Assembly (NCBI GenBank): GCA_018907035.1
Contig: JACCIC010000038.1
Coordinates: forward strand, 927,501-991,500
DNA length: 64,000 nucleotides
Reading direction: 5' to 3'
Source: Sycobia sp. Sy_11
Taxonomy: Eukaryota; Arthropoda; Insecta; Hymenoptera; Epichrysomallidae
The position numbers and the translations under genes are program-made. Below the pieces are notes generated by a model. The model was not told the DNA's origin, searched no databases, and saw only the letters and a program-made list of their open reading frames with translations. Below, piece by piece: positions 1-10,810 of this stretch (positions are counted from its first letter, which is position 1; each line of letters begins with the position of its first letter).

Positions 1-6
1 AAAAAT

Positions 7-543
7 TTAATTATTTGAAACTTCTAACTCATTTGTAAATTTAATCGTTGTATGGAATGAATTCATATGTGATAGAAAAGGAATGAGTTGTCTTTCAGAA
101 CCTGACCAAACACAAAATACGTCATCAACATAATGAGACCAGAGGAAAATATTTTTTGTTAAAGATTTATTTAGGAACAAATTACATTCAAAATCTTCGA
201 TAAAAATTTCACTCAGAAGAGGTGAAAGGCGTGAACTTATAGGTAAACCTTTTAATTGTAAATAATACTTATTGTTAAACATAAAATAACTTTGTTTCAT
301 ACATATCTCAATCATTGTTACAACTTCTCTTTTCATAGTAACAGTTAACTTAATATTTTGGTCTAATTTGTTCCTAATTACATTTAATAAATAATCAGTG
401 AGGATCGAAGGAAACCAATTTACTACGTTAAAAGAGACTAGTTTTGCATTTAAAGGTAATTCTATATTTTTAATGTTATTAATTAATTCTAAAGAATTAT
501 TTATAGAAAATTTAGGATGAAATTCTAACAGTGTAGGTGACAT
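7..543 (-). pseudogene. Penelope-like reverse transcriptase, palm region
   Basis: This 178-residue reading frame carries RT motifs in the Penelope order. Motif A is at residues 37-47 (SFNVVNWFPSI), the template-grip motif GLPISSRLSPLLSEIF at 99-114, and the catalytic YVDD box at 138-141. In Penelope RTs motif A normally has Asp where this copy has Asn39, so one of the catalytic carboxylates appears lost. The reading frame ends at position 7. The upstream RT part follows in another frame at 525-800. The match to Penelope and telomerase-type RTs is clear from the motif order; the exact subfamily is not determined. Confidence 0.8.
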
Positions 544-800
544 AATACTAAGTTTTTTGTATAATAAATAAGAAGGTGCATTAATGTATGAACTATGGGG
601 ATATCTTTTTTATGTATTTTTGGCAAAGAGTATAAAACAGGTGCCAGGGGATTCATTGAAGTTAAAAAATATTTTTCTGTGTTATTGAATAATGTACAAG
701 ATTTTGATAATTTTTTTATATCAGATTGGAATATATTTGTTGGATCTTTTTTTAAACATGAAAAATTATTATTATTTATTAAAGCTAGTGTTTTCTTCAA
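525..800 (-). pseudogene. Penelope-like RT, fingers region with LPKIHK motif
   Basis: The 91-residue frame contains 'PVLYSLPKIHKKDIPIVHT', the hallmark segment just before RT motif A in Penelope elements (usually a Y-G-LPKIHK-like block). It is out of frame with the downstream palm segment at 7-543, so at least one indel separates them. The upstream part (minus strand, 800-1250) has a frame at 908-1210 with a long asparagine run coded by AAT/AAC repeats, probably a microsatellite expansion. Confidence 0.7.
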
Positions 801-907
801 ATAATTCTGGATGTGTAAAATAGTAATAGAATTACATTTATCTGCTTTTCAAATTATTAAATTTTCAGATTTTAATTTACATTGAATAGAATTAATTAAT
901 TTCAATT

Positions 908-1250
908 CTATATAATTATTTTCGTTAAGAAAGCTTGTTTTTTAGTGACAATAGTTTCTGCAATACTGCATGTATGTTTTATATAAGCAAAGTAGTTGCG
1001 TAATTCATTGTTGTTGCTATTATTATTGTTGTTATTATTGTTATTATTATTCATATTATTAATATTAGTACTATTATAATTATTTGATTTAATAATGTTA
1101 CTAGATTTTAATGAATGTATAGCTAAATCGATGTTGACTATCAAGTTACATAAATCTGTTTTATTATTACAGTATGGAGAGTACTTTAAACCTTTATTTA
1201 ATAAATTCACTTCTCCTGAAGAAAAATTAACGTTAGAATAATTAATGATT
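908..1250 (-). pseudogene. Penelope-like N-terminal region with asparagine run
   Basis: The minus-strand frame contains 'EVNLLNKGLKYSP', typical of the Penelope N-terminus, then a run of about fourteen Asn residues broken by Met and Ser, coded by an ATT/GTT trinucleotide repeat on the plus strand at about 1010-1070. The run is probably repeat expansion after the copy died. Confidence 0.6.
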
Positions 1251-1670
1251 CTATCGAAAAAATTTTTTTTATCATTACAGGTTTTATCAATGGTATTTTT
1301 CCTATGAAAAAACGTATTAAGATTAATTTTATTCGCTAAATTACTTGCTTTGAGAGAATTTCTTCTATATGGATGATGGTCTTGAAGGCGTATCCTGTTG
1401 ATGTCTTAGAGATAATTTAATTTCTTGAGATGGGTTTGATGATGATTAAATGATATTTTTTGAGCGTGGATTCTAGCATCGAAATCCAACAGATCGAATT
1501 CCATATTATTATAGTGTATAAAAAGTTGTGTATGGATAAGTTTTAGATGTTATCCCAAATAATTCCTTTTGATGTACCACTTCTTATTTTCGTGGGTGAT
1601 CCAGAGTTTGTATGCAAACTTAATAGTTTTTACAGCTTGGGCAGATTTGATATATATACAATATATATAT

Positions 1671-1676
<6 letters not shown>

Positions 1677-1731
<55 letters not shown>

Positions 1732-1732
1732 A
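1677..1732. repeat. (TA)n microsatellite
   Basis: About 55 bp of alternating TA directly precede the Helitron-like repeat at 1733. Confidence 0.95.
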
Positions 1733-1915
1733 TAAAATGGTCGGCAAAATATTAACTTTTTGAAGTGGACGCTACATTGAAGCAGCTTTTTATACAAAAG
1801 CGACGATAGGTAAATTACAGTCAATTATTTATAGAAAGATAGATTTTTATATATAAAGTACTTTTTACTTAGATATTATTAAATTGTTCATGAAATCGGT
1901 TAAATTATTATCTCG
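1733..1915 (+). mobile_element. Helitron-like repeat, 3' part (copy D)
   Basis: The segment from 'GTATAAAATGGTCGGCAAAA' to 'AAATTATTATCTCGG' matches the 3' third of the copy at 58415-59457 and, inverted, the copy at 31580-32049. It stops inside the terminal hairpin just after TCTCGG, where (TA)n and (TG)n follow, so the CTAG end seen in the other copies is missing. Confidence 0.7.
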
Positions 1916-1916
1916 G

Positions 1917-1925
<9 letters not shown>

Positions 1926-1985
<60 letters not shown>
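1926..1985. repeat. (TG)n microsatellite
   Basis: About 60 bp of near-perfect TG follow a short TA stretch and the broken Helitron-like end. Confidence 0.95.
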
Positions 1986-1987
<2 letters not shown>

Positions 1988-2330
1988 ATTTCAAATAGAG
2001 CTCACGCGAGTCACGGAATATCCTAGCCAGCGTGGCACGATGATGAATGTTACGAAGCCCTGTGGCGGAGCGTCGACAGCCCCCCGCGAGAGACGACCAT
2101 TACTTTTTGTTATTGTCGTGAATCGGAATTTTTCACGCGGGTTTATGCTACCTCGCAAGCCACCTCGTCTCCTTCTGTACATATTCCGCGTAAGGGACTA
2201 CTGAGAGCGCAGTGAACCGACTCGAGAAACGCGGCGCGACCGAAGTTACGATGTGCTCCTGAGTGACTGTAAAAGCCGTCAGGTAACGTTCGAGCTCACG
2301 TTCTTTGAATACAACTGCAGTAAGTATCAT
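1986..2330 (+). other. GC-rich patch with a good splice donor; possible first exon
   Basis: This patch is much richer in G, C and CpG than its surroundings. It ends with a near-consensus insect splice donor, GCA|GTAAGTAT, with its GT at 2320-2321; a weaker AG|GTAACG lies at 2282-2283. I see no recognisable protein in it. It could be a 5' exon or promoter region, or a fragment of an LTR. Confidence 0.3.
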
Positions 2331-3100
2331 TCGTTACATTTGTAATGACGCAATTTCCTGTTATCGGTTTACGTTCATTAGTACTTGCTGGATGAGCTAT
2401 TATAATTTAGTATTTAAGTATTATTATTCAATCGAAATATAATTTTTTTTTTATTCACAATGTATTTATAAGAGTTAAATTAATGCAGCAAATGTATGCT
2501 TTTTTTTATTAAACATACTTGACTATCAAAATCAGACCATCAATCAGTTTCGACTCGAAGAGTAAAGTTGAGCGCTTGACCTTAGTAATCAAATTAATGC
2601 ATTTGCCGTCTGAGCCAACGACTACTCAATATATTAATAAATATATTTACAAATAAATTAATAAATAATCAAATGTTATGTGATTCAATAGACATGTGCA
2701 CGTACAATAGTCAACCACTTCTAATAATCATTTATTCAAATACAATTTAAGTAACAATATTATTTTATTATTTTTGTTTTTATTTTATTCAGAAAAAAGT
2801 AATATTGTTCCTTATCTATATAAGCTTACAGTATTTTCTACAAATTTAGCATTTTCCATTGAACGTGGTTGAGCTTGCGGTTACTTACTTACTTGCTCAA
2901 AGAAAACTAAATATTTTTTAAAAGAAGGGAAAAAAAAATAAAATAGTACGTGCTAGGTCGTTCTGTAGCAGACGTGTTAAATTAGCGCTGTGTCGGAGAG
3001 TCTACGGTCACGTTTGAACGTATAGGTTTTACGGTCTCCCTCTTCGCTGACTTGTCTTTCAACCCCTCTTCTTTTTTCTCGTCAAACTATCTAATTGCAG
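2331..3100. other. AT-rich stretch, no gene recognised
   Basis: AT-rich sequence without recognised coding potential. If the exon model at 2320 and 3101 is right, this is an intron of about 780 bp ending in a pyrimidine-rich tract and ACTATCTAATTGCAG. Confidence 0.4.
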
Positions 3101-3247
3101 ATGAGAGTCCGCTACCATTGCATTCGTTGGTACAGGAGCTTTGACAATATTAAACGTCAAGATAGTGATGTTGTGCGTGATCTGAAACGTAATGAGGTGA
3201 TCTATTATGAGCGTCACCATCCCATTCCTTCAACTATTGACAAATAA
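3101..3247 (+). CDS. Possible small exon, 48-residue frame after a splice acceptor
   Basis: A frame of 48 codons plus TAA opens with ATG directly after TTGCAG, which is preceded by a pyrimidine-rich tract (CCCCTCTTCTTTTTTCTCG), a good acceptor context. The peptide is charged and rich in Arg and Tyr, with an early segment RVRYHCIRWYRSFDN. I recognise no family, signal peptide or membrane segment. The start was chosen as the only in-frame ATG after the acceptor. It may equally be chance or part of a longer spliced gene; the donor at 2320 would be its partner. Confidence 0.25.
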   Translation: MRVRYHCIRWYRSFDNIKRQDSDVVRDLKRNEVIYYERHHPIPSTIDK

Positions 3248-3630
3248 TGTTGCGAGCATCGTATTAAGATAAGTAAGATTGATATATAGATGTAGATGTA
3301 AGCTACTTCGATTTCACTTCTTATGTATTTGTACAAGAGAAGCATTTTACGCTTCCAATAAGTTTTCAGACGTTCGTATAATTGAAAAGTTTAACAAAGT
3401 TCGTGATTGTCGAAAAAAAGATCAAGCAAAACTTCATTTTGTTTAAGTCTGAATATTTCTGTCAATATATTAGGATAACATAGAATAATTACTATCAAAT
3501 TACGAGAAAAAATTATTTATTACTATAAAAAAATATAAAAAAAGCATTTAAAAGCTTTAATTGGGTTTTATAAACTAGTAGCTGACCTTTCTGGAAAGTT
3601 GTTACTTATCCCTGACTTGTGTTACGGACT

Positions 3631-3998
3631 ATTGAATTTTTATTAAATATAGTATGTGGAATGTTAAAATAAAGATACACGAAATAAACTTTTAACACGA
3701 ACTTTATTTCCAATGAGGAAAGAAAAGACGTCTGTTCAAACGAAAGGACAACGCAAGACTAACTATAGTATTCGATAAAGAAAACTCTGCAAGCCCTTGT
3801 TAGAAGCTTAAAACCTATAAAAAAATATCAGGCATCTAAAAAATAAACTGCTAAATCCTGTGCCACGCTGGGTAGCAAAGACGCAGATCGTAATGAGACA
3901 CAGCGAACACATATGTTTACATCCTTTTACGCTACAGTACAATATTTAGTTTCAAGTATTTTTTGCCTTATTATTTATAGAAGGCTAAAGTAATCTGA
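3631..3998. repeat. Dispersed 370-bp repeat, copy 1
   Basis: This block matches 60984-61354 in the same orientation over its whole length, with many substitutions. Shared landmarks are AATAAAGATACACGAAATAA, CAAGACTAACTA, TTCAGGCATCTAAA-like and TAGTTTCAAGTATT. It has no coding potential. A preceding TGTTACGG and an ACA-like end make a solo LTR possible but unproven. Confidence 0.75.
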
Positions 3999-4700
3999 CA
4001 CGGACACACATGGAGCCCTAACATTGAAATTGAATCTTCAACTTATAACATTCTCAAAAGAAAACTATAGAAATCGAGATCATTTATATAAATTCGAATT
4101 GTCAATAAATTTTTATTATATTTTTTAAACAGTTTTAAATAGTAATCTTTAATATGAATGATTTATAAATCGAGTTCTAATATACAAGCTTGTACTGCGA
4201 GAAAAGACTATTTTACCTAGTATTAGGTATTTAGGTAAGACTATTTACCTAGTATTCTACCTATTATAACTATAAGAATCTCAATAATTAAATTGTATTA
4301 TTTTAAACTAAAAAGACTTGTTTATATTATTAGAAAAAACACCTGCAATGCGAAATTGCTATAATCTAAGGATTTAGCAGGTAAGATCACGGTAAGGTAC
4401 TCGACGTTAAGAAAAAATTAACGATTTATATTGAACTATCCTTCGTAATCTCAAAGGAGTTGTTGAGGTGCTGCCCCTACCCTTTCCATCTTTTCCTCGC
4501 TGCATGGTACTATGTGTAAGACGATGCGTGTTAAAACAATTGAGCATTTTTTAATGGAGGAGAAATGACAAGTAAATAGTTGTATATATTATTAAAAGAA
4601 AATGTAAATGCATTTACATAATATAATAAAATTCAGAATTGAATACATGTAACTCAACTATTGTTACGCGCCAAAGGACTCGATGCTGCTCGTGCCGTTG
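3999..4700. other. AT-rich stretch, nothing recognised
   Basis: No convincing frame, RNA gene or named repeat was seen between the dispersed repeat and the microsatellite at 4710. Confidence 0.5.
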
Positions 4701-4708
4701 CCGAGGTA

Positions 4709-4730
4709 AAACACACACACACACACACTC

Positions 4731-4764
<34 letters not shown>
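4709..4764. repeat. (AC)n followed by (TC)n compound microsatellite
   Basis: AC repeats pass into TC repeats at about 4728. A GC-richer segment with GTTACGCGCC lies just upstream. Confidence 0.95.
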
Positions 4765-4765
<1 letters not shown>

Positions 4766-5479
4766 TTCTCTCTATCGACAGATTTGTCAACGAACACTAA
4801 ACCCTAGTTTTCCCCAATATTTTCTCAAAATTTGTACCGAAAATGCGCATAAATTGCTTCTAAAATATTCAGTCCGCAAAGGTTTTATTACACGGCACTA
4901 AATTTATCGTCGATGGGTTGGCAAGACCAAAACTTTCTAATTCGAGACATGCGATTTAATAAAATAAAATAACTACATACACACAATAAATTGGTCTATA
5001 ATAAAACGGTTTATAAGTATCTTCTTTTATTTCTTAATGAGATTTTGTTTTATTATTTAGGATATTTAATAGTCTCTTATTTACATTTCTACGTACGTTT
5101 TCTTAGGAAAAATATAACAAGCATTAGCCTACAATCGTACATGCATACATACATACCTTATTCGCTGGCCAGTCCACGCTTCATTCAAAATTATATTGCT
5201 CTGTAATGCATAACATTACATTATTTCAATCACTTATCATATCACATGACAAGCTCATTTTTTGAAGCTTATTTGGTTAAACATGTTTATTTTTTATGAA
5301 TCAACAGCGACATTATATATTCCGTTCGTACGGAATAGGAACATTTATTCGTCATAGAGCACTGTTATAACCTCTCTTTTACATCACCATTGCACTAATA
5401 ACATTTGAAATTTATAGGTAATATGAATCTGACAAGCAAGTATACACGTCAAAAGAAGAAGATTATATTAAGAAGATAA
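4765..5479. other. AT-rich stretch, nothing recognised
   Basis: Low-complexity AT-rich DNA. A 71-residue frame at 4991-5206 has no recognisable domain and is probably chance. Confidence 0.5.
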
Positions 5480-7076
5480 ATCTTTAAGAATTTTCAAATA
5501 AGAATCTCCTGATGTCACGCCGGCACAGGGTAAAAATCCGGAACAAGACCAACCCGACATCACGGACACGTCGGAGGCCTTGATCTCGACGGCTCTTAAA
5601 GCAGGCCATTTATTACAGATGCCTGCCGGCCCACAGATAGAGCTAGACACCATGGAGGGAAATAAGAATCTAACTTGTACCCTGAGCAACGCCATTTCCG
5701 GTCGCTGGTATACGCACGGAATTCTTTTCGTCATTTGTGGACTGAGTAGCTGGTATCGACTTCATGCTGCCCAATCCTGGCAGTGGTGTTGTTGGTAGTG
5801 AGGGGTGGGGTTTCGCGGGAGGGATAAAGTTCGGAGTCGGCGCTACTGCCACGTCCATCAGGGCCGGAATGGGTTTAGTTGCTATTGGCCTGCTGAATGG
5901 CTCATGTAGGCTTTCTCTTGGCGCAGTCTCCGTGTTTGAATTGAACGGATTATTTTTAGGGCGGTATTCCGTTGACGTACAGGTGGGGGTGTTTACTGGG
6001 CGCGAGAGGGGCTTGTGGGGTAATCTTCGACGCAGGTCTTGTCGTCACCGGAGGTTTTGTACTTCGATGGTACTATTATCCTCTCCTTGGCCTTTGTGTC
6101 GTGAGCGCCTGAAGTTTCTGGGCGAGATTCCTTTCGGCCTGCCTTTTGCACTACGACCGAGCGTATGAACGCGCAGCGGTCGCCGCGGTATAATCTGACG
6201 TCACTATCTTCTGGCGTGCTCACGTAGACGATCTTTTCAGCCGGCCTCCGGGCGGGCTGTCTTGCTGGGATCGACCTCCGGTGGAATTTTGGCCCTTGTC
6301 GAAATGGTAGCAGGCTTATTGAGCGTATCTGCTCATAATTACATTTTAGTGCGTTTCTTTGGATTCGCACTTTGCGTTTAGATGCCTCAAGCGGTCCTGT
6401 CTTGTGGGACGCCGCTCCATCGGAAATGTACCCGCCTTTCCCTCCAACAGCTCATATCTTTGCGCGAAAGGGTTATATATTAACTTCTCCTCTTCACGTC
6501 TCGGCTCTTCAGTTGCGTCATTTGTGCTCTTATTGGCTGTTATTGTTTCTGTCACTTCTTCAGGTGTTGTTATCGTTGGTGTTCTGCTAGTTTTACGCCG
6601 TTCTGGAAAAGGGTTCACTTCTAGTGCGCGCGTTTGGACTTTAATAGCGGTAGGGGAGGGTGGTTTTCTTGATGCTTGAGATCGAGTAAGTCGGGCAAGC
6701 TTGTGTTCAATAGGGATAGCGCGAACGACGTCTCGCTGACCGGTACTAAGTTCGTCGGCGATTTCTCGTTTTCGTCGACCTCTTGGGTCGAGTCGGGACT
6801 CAATTGAATCAGGTTTCCCTGTAGCTCTTTCAGACCTCTTGCTAATTCGCCCCCATATAGTGCATAAGTTGCTTTCATGGGGATACCCGGACGCGCTTGC
6901 ACAGCTGATGCGTTCGCGTTTTCTAGGGTCAGATCCCGAATTTCTCCTAGATTGGAGAGTAGGCCCTCGGGGGTATAGATCTCCCCGGGTCTGATTAGTT
7001 TGGGCATATCCCAGTCGGAGGACGTTCGTGTCTGTAATTGCGGTGTTACTCCCTGAGTGTTTCTGTACGTCGGCAT
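5480..7076 (-). pseudogene. Gypsy element, coding-like region after the integrase core
   Basis: The integrase frame continues into a 151-codon segment at 7076-6621. Other minus-strand frames (6618-6346, 6370-5993 and about 5960-5670) then carry proline- and charge-rich protein with NPFAQRYELLEGK and FRQGPKFHRR segments. Frame changes between them suggest several indels in one original long frame. It may include the integrase C-terminal tail and an extra downstream ORF; I do not recognise a specific domain. Near 5500-5700 the plus strand also reads coding-like (ALISTALKAGHLLQMPAGPQ), so the limit and strand of the last 200 bp are unclear. Confidence 0.45.
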
Positions 7077-7712
7077 CTCTCTTGGCTGTCGGCCAAAATT
7101 TAGAAATGCCGGCGACTTTTGAGTACTCGCGTGTACGGCGGTGTTTACCGCAAACGCGAATTCACGGAGTTACAAGTCCCAATATTTGTGGTCGTTTCCT
7201 ATGAAGGTCGCGATCATAGTTTTGACCATTAGATTACCTCGCTCTACGGGATTGGCCTGCACATGATAAGACGCTATGTATTGGTGGGTGATGCCCAATT
7301 CGCTTAACTAATTGTTTTTAAGCATGTTATTGGCGAACTCGGTGCCGTTGTCTGTGGCCTTCCGTAGAGGTCGTATCTTAATATATTTGGTAAACAGGTC
7401 CTCGAATATTAAGAGGTACTTATGCTGACCTTTACTGACGGGGAATAGCCCCATTATGTCAGCTGCCACGCTGGTCCATGAGCCTTCTATGTTTCGCTGG
7501 GCCATCAGCCCTGCCAGTGCTCTCTGAGATACCTTATGGATTTGGCACTCAGGACAGTGCTTGACATAAGCGTGGATGTCTCTACGCATTCCCGGCCAGT
7601 AGTAGTATTGGTTGATTTTGTGTGCGGTCTTTTCGACGCCGAAGTGTCCGGATGTCGGAGTGTTGTGACACTCATATAAGACTCGTTCTCTATCTTTGTA
7701 TGGTATTGTCAA
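7077..7712 (-). pseudogene. Gypsy integrase, zinc-binding and core domains, interrupted
   Basis: The frame starts in the HHCC zinc-binding domain: ECHNTPTSGHFGVEKT gives the two His, then YYWPGM, and CPECQIHK gives the CxxC pair. The core follows with VAADIMG (first catalytic Asp), TDNGTEF (second Asp) and NPVERGN (Glu). About 25 residues expected between RKAT and DNGTEF are absent, and there are two in-frame stops (about 7310 and 7189). Integrase would insert the cDNA into host DNA, but this copy cannot be active. The protein upstream (RT and RNase H) is deleted. Confidence 0.8.
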
Positions 7713-7739
7713 TTTCCAGTCATCAGGACTGTCGCCTAT

Positions 7740-8000
7740 GATGTTGGTGAATTCATTCGGGCGATAATGCCCTCTGTCAGCAATTGATCTATCTCGTTGT
7801 GCGCCTGTTTGAGTAACCGGTCTGGGATTCGGCGGACCCGTTGTTTAATGAGACGGTGCCCTTATACGTCGATGTGATGCAGCTCCATCCGCGCCAGATG
7901 CAAGGTTTTGGTCGGTACGGGTATCAGGTCGTATAGTACCCGATCAAGTTCCTGCCTTTCTGCCGCATTCAGACGGGCTACTCCATTCACGGCTGCAATG
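7740..8000 (-). pseudogene. Gypsy pol, segment leading into RT, truncated
   Basis: The minus strand reads ARLNAAERQELDRVL, then RRIPDRLLKQAHNEID and LLTEGIIARMNSPTS, the well-known lead-in of gypsy RT (usually ending in NSPWASP). A stop lies inside. The sequence then jumps to the integrase zinc domain, so RT catalytic motifs and RNase H are deleted at about 7740. Confidence 0.7.
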
Positions 8001-8043
8001 GCGATGATGTTTCCAGAGGCACATTACCTGGCGTCACGAAGTG

Positions 8044-8275
8044 TCACGTTATTTTTCGGTGTGTGGTGTTTGCAAAATTTATCGTGACCTTCATTAGGGT
8101 GAGGATGTCCATCCCTATTATTAGGTCGTATTTTAGTCCTTTCGATACTTTCAATCGGGCCTTAAAGCGTTGGCCATCGATTTGCAGTATCAGGTCAAGT
8201 TCTCCGTCGTTTGGGCAGAGATTCCCATCAGAAATTTGCGTATTATCCGCTAATTTTATAATGCTTATTGCTTTA
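8044..8275 (-). pseudogene. Gypsy aspartic protease, C-terminal half
   Basis: The minus-strand frame reads ADNTQISDGNLCPNDGELDL and then YDLIIGMDILTLMKVTINF, matching the second half of retrotransposon aspartic proteases, where the ILG-DxL motif follows the flap. The catalytic DT/SG triad would be upstream and is missing, so the fragment is inactive. It ends with TGA at 8044-8046. Confidence 0.65.
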
Positions 8276-8284
8276 TATATTTAG

Positions 8285-9095
8285 TTATATTTGTTGTATT
8301 AATGTTATTTATTTTTAAGCGATGATCATCTGTTTTATTATGCTATTCAGGAAGAACAGATTGATTATTTTCACAGTACCTCTAGTCGTTCAGGTTAACT
8401 ATATATAGTGTTTAATTTAAAGTTGGTTTTAAATTAACTGATTTTATGTTTATACTTTACTCGCTATGGGCTCAATCTTATTCTAAACACTTGGGACATA
8501 ATTGAACCATATGGGAGATCACCTGGAGTTTTACATATATATAAAGAAAAGAATACCGTAGCCCAGCTACATTTAGTCTGTTTAATTTACTATTTTCTTT
8601 TTCTATACGTACTGTCTTCTTCTAATAATGGAGGAATGCAAAAATAAATGCCGATGATTGAGATGCTTTATTCGCATCTATTCTTATACAGCATTCTCTT
8701 CTGCAAATCTTCAGTACAAGTACTTAGTCAAGTTAATATGGGGGTCACTGAACTTATTGGTACTTAAAGAAAATCTTTAAGTCACACATCTAATTTCAAT
8801 TTCTGCTATTGCTGTAGCAGCTGTTATTATACGATATGTTACAGCTTTTTAATACTGCAATTTGTTCTTATTTCCTGGTGAGCGTTATTTTAATAAAGGG
8901 AAGATTCTACTGTGCTGCAGCTGTCAGCTGGCACAGTGCAAAATAAGGGGGGTAAGATGACGAACAATACCACTACAGATTTGTATATATAAATAAAAGT
9001 ATAAGGGACAAGGTTGATTTTAGTATAAGGGACATGAACTTCGGAAGGGGCAACGTTACACATATGTATAATGGATAATATTTTAAATATGTATG

Positions 9096-9098
<3 letters not shown>
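8285..9098. other. AT-rich stretch, nothing recognised
   Basis: This interrupts the gypsy copy between protease and leader. I see no gene, only AT-rich DNA. Confidence 0.45.

Positions 9099-9139
<41 letters not shown>
9099..9139. repeat. (TA)n microsatellite
   Basis: About 40 bp of alternating TA. Confidence 0.95.
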
Positions 9140-9142
<3 letters not shown>

Positions 9143-9854
9143 TGAATATAAAATATATGTAAGATATATATAACCATGTAACAATAAAAGAAAATATATA
9201 TACATGTATAATGGATATAAATGCGAACATTAATAGTATGTAAATAATATCAATATTAATATGCCTAAGGTCAGGATGACAAACACAGCAGATAAATATG
9301 GTAGGTAAATACAATAGATAAATGTAGCTTACAAATACTTTCTTTATTAATAAGGTAAGCAAGCACCAGGCCTGCGTACCTTTCCTTGTAAATAATTACT
9401 TAATGGCAATAATACTAAAAGTTAATTTACCTCTCAGGGCAACTTCTTGCACAAACATGATAATAAGTACTTATTGTTATTCGCTCCCCCTTTTTACAAT
9501 AAGTCAAAGTGTTCCCAGAACTGTTGTCTATTTATTCTGCTGAGTGTTTGTGATCCTTAGAAAGTGCACACTTTAAATTATATACCTTTTCCTATTACAC
9601 TTTATTATATATTAAGTTATATAATACTGTATAAAATTATCACATACATATTACTCTTATTACTATGTAAATTATGCTATCGTATTTTCCGTAAGGGGTT
9701 CGCATTTACCGAGAGGGAAGGAAAAAAAGAAAAAAAATGCATCATAAAATATCAGTAAGATATGATTTGCGTTTTTCAGTAAGATATAATTTGCATTTTT
9801 CAGTTTAGTTGTGCTGTAGCAGCCGCTTGATGCTACATCTGCTATATCTGTACG
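9140..9854. other. AT-rich stretch, nothing recognised
   Basis: AT-rich DNA without a supported gene. Confidence 0.5.
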
Positions 9855-10080
9855 CGCGGTCAAAACGGCCGTTCGACTACGTTGTCAAATAGACATTCAT
9901 TCTCGGCTTTTGCTTTTTTTTCTTTCCAACGAGGATTTTCTTTTCGGCAGGGATTTTTCTGCGCGCAACTATAGCTTTTTTTCTTTAAATTTTCCGCGAA
10001 CAAAATATCCGCGCGGCATCTTCTTTTCGCCGAATTCGACGCGCATGTAATTTTTCCGTGTATGTGTGTCGCGGGCCTAA

Positions 10081-10094
10081 CGCTATGGGTGCCA
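10081..10094 (-). other. Primer-binding-site candidate of the gypsy copy
   Basis: On the minus strand the LTR ends CCGTTACA, then AA, then TGGCACCCATAGCG. A TGG start two bases after a terminal CA is the usual layout of a tRNA primer site. The tRNA is not identified. Confidence 0.45.
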
Positions 10095-10096
10095 TT

Positions 10097-10810
10097 TGTA
10101 ACGGTGTTTTCTCGCCGTTCCACTTACCTCGCGATGTTACTGGCGTCCATGGACACTCCGTCTTACCCTAGAAGCGGGCTAGGAAGATTAAGGGAAAAAT
10201 TAAAAGACAACGAATTCGATATGAACAACGAGTTTCACACTCTTTATTCGCTCACTCGCACACTAACACTTTAACATTGAGATTTCACACGTACACACTC
10301 TCATCGCATAGCACACTCACACCACACTCATTCTCGCGGATTCCGCGATACTTCCACGTACATGTTATTTTGACGCGTAAACAGACGACATACCTTTAAT
10401 TACAACACGAGGGACGGGGACACACGGAAGGGACACGATATTGACGGACAATCGTCGACGATGGCGACTGGGGAGCCGATCGTTCTCCCGATGCGGGCGA
10501 TGGCTTCGACGGGGATCGTCGGAGCTTGGAGCTGAATGCTCGCCAAATCCTCTCCGTCCGAGACAGATATATCGGTATCGAGCCTTATAGTAAGGCTCAT
10601 ATCTTGGCTGATGTACGAAGATGCGCGAGCCACACACAGTGCGGGGCTAAGAACGTTGTCGTCAGGACGTGATGAAAAAGCGTCTGTACTGCACCGTGGC
10701 TTGACGGAGAAGAAGGCTTTCGCCTCTCTCTCGGTCAAACGTCGCGTCGCGCGCGCCCTTTAGGCTCGCAAACGTACTATTCACGCTTACGCGCGCACGC
10801 GGTTTTAACA
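10097..10810 (-). repeat. LTR of the gypsy-type element
   Basis: The 714-bp block starts (minus strand) with TGTTAAAACC and ends with CCGTTACA, the TG...CA form with a short terminal inverted repeat. It is GC- and CpG-rich against an AT-rich background and has AATAAA on the minus strand near 10243, placed as a polyadenylation signal should be. An alternative end at 10135 (AGTAACA) would give a 676-bp solo LTR with near-duplicate flanks CGCGA and CACGA, but the primer-site candidate favours 10097. Confidence 0.5.

Larger units (their letters stand above)
1..1500 (-). mobile_element. Penelope-like retroelement, 5' and RT part, runs off the left edge
   Basis: The minus strand reads from about 1500 down to the window edge as a decayed Penelope-like element. 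The N-terminal stretch near 1200-1240 carries the pattern 'NFSSGEVNLLNKGLKYSP', which resembles the conserved start of Penelope polyproteins. It is followed by an LPKIH motif near 590-620 and RT motifs near 7-543. The GIY-YIG endonuclease end would lie beyond position 1. Several stops and frame changes separate the pieces, so this copy is dead. Related copies lie at 20641, 23396, 30488 and 44557. Confidence 0.8.
5480..10810 (-). mobile_element. Ty3/gypsy-type LTR retrotransposon, heavily deleted copy
   Basis: Read on the minus strand, the segments follow gypsy order: an LTR (10810-10097), a primer-binding-site candidate (10094-10081), a leader (about 10080-9855), a protease end (8275-8044), the region just before RT (about 8000-7740), integrase (7712-7077) and a downstream coding-like tail (7076-5480). 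Gag, most of RT and RNase H are missing, and about 1.5 kb of AT-rich DNA with a (TA)n tract separates leader from protease. No envelope-like frame and no second LTR were seen. Treating all parts as one copy is inference from shared strand, order and base composition. Confidence 0.55.

Noticed and set aside
908..1210. A genuine Asn-rich protein
   Set aside because: The run is a trinucleotide repeat inside a Penelope remnant with frame breaks.
10135..10810. 676-bp solo LTR with CGCGA/CACGA flanks
   Set aside because: Possible, but the end at 10097 is followed by a primer-site candidate and an A-rich leader, which explains more of the sequence.
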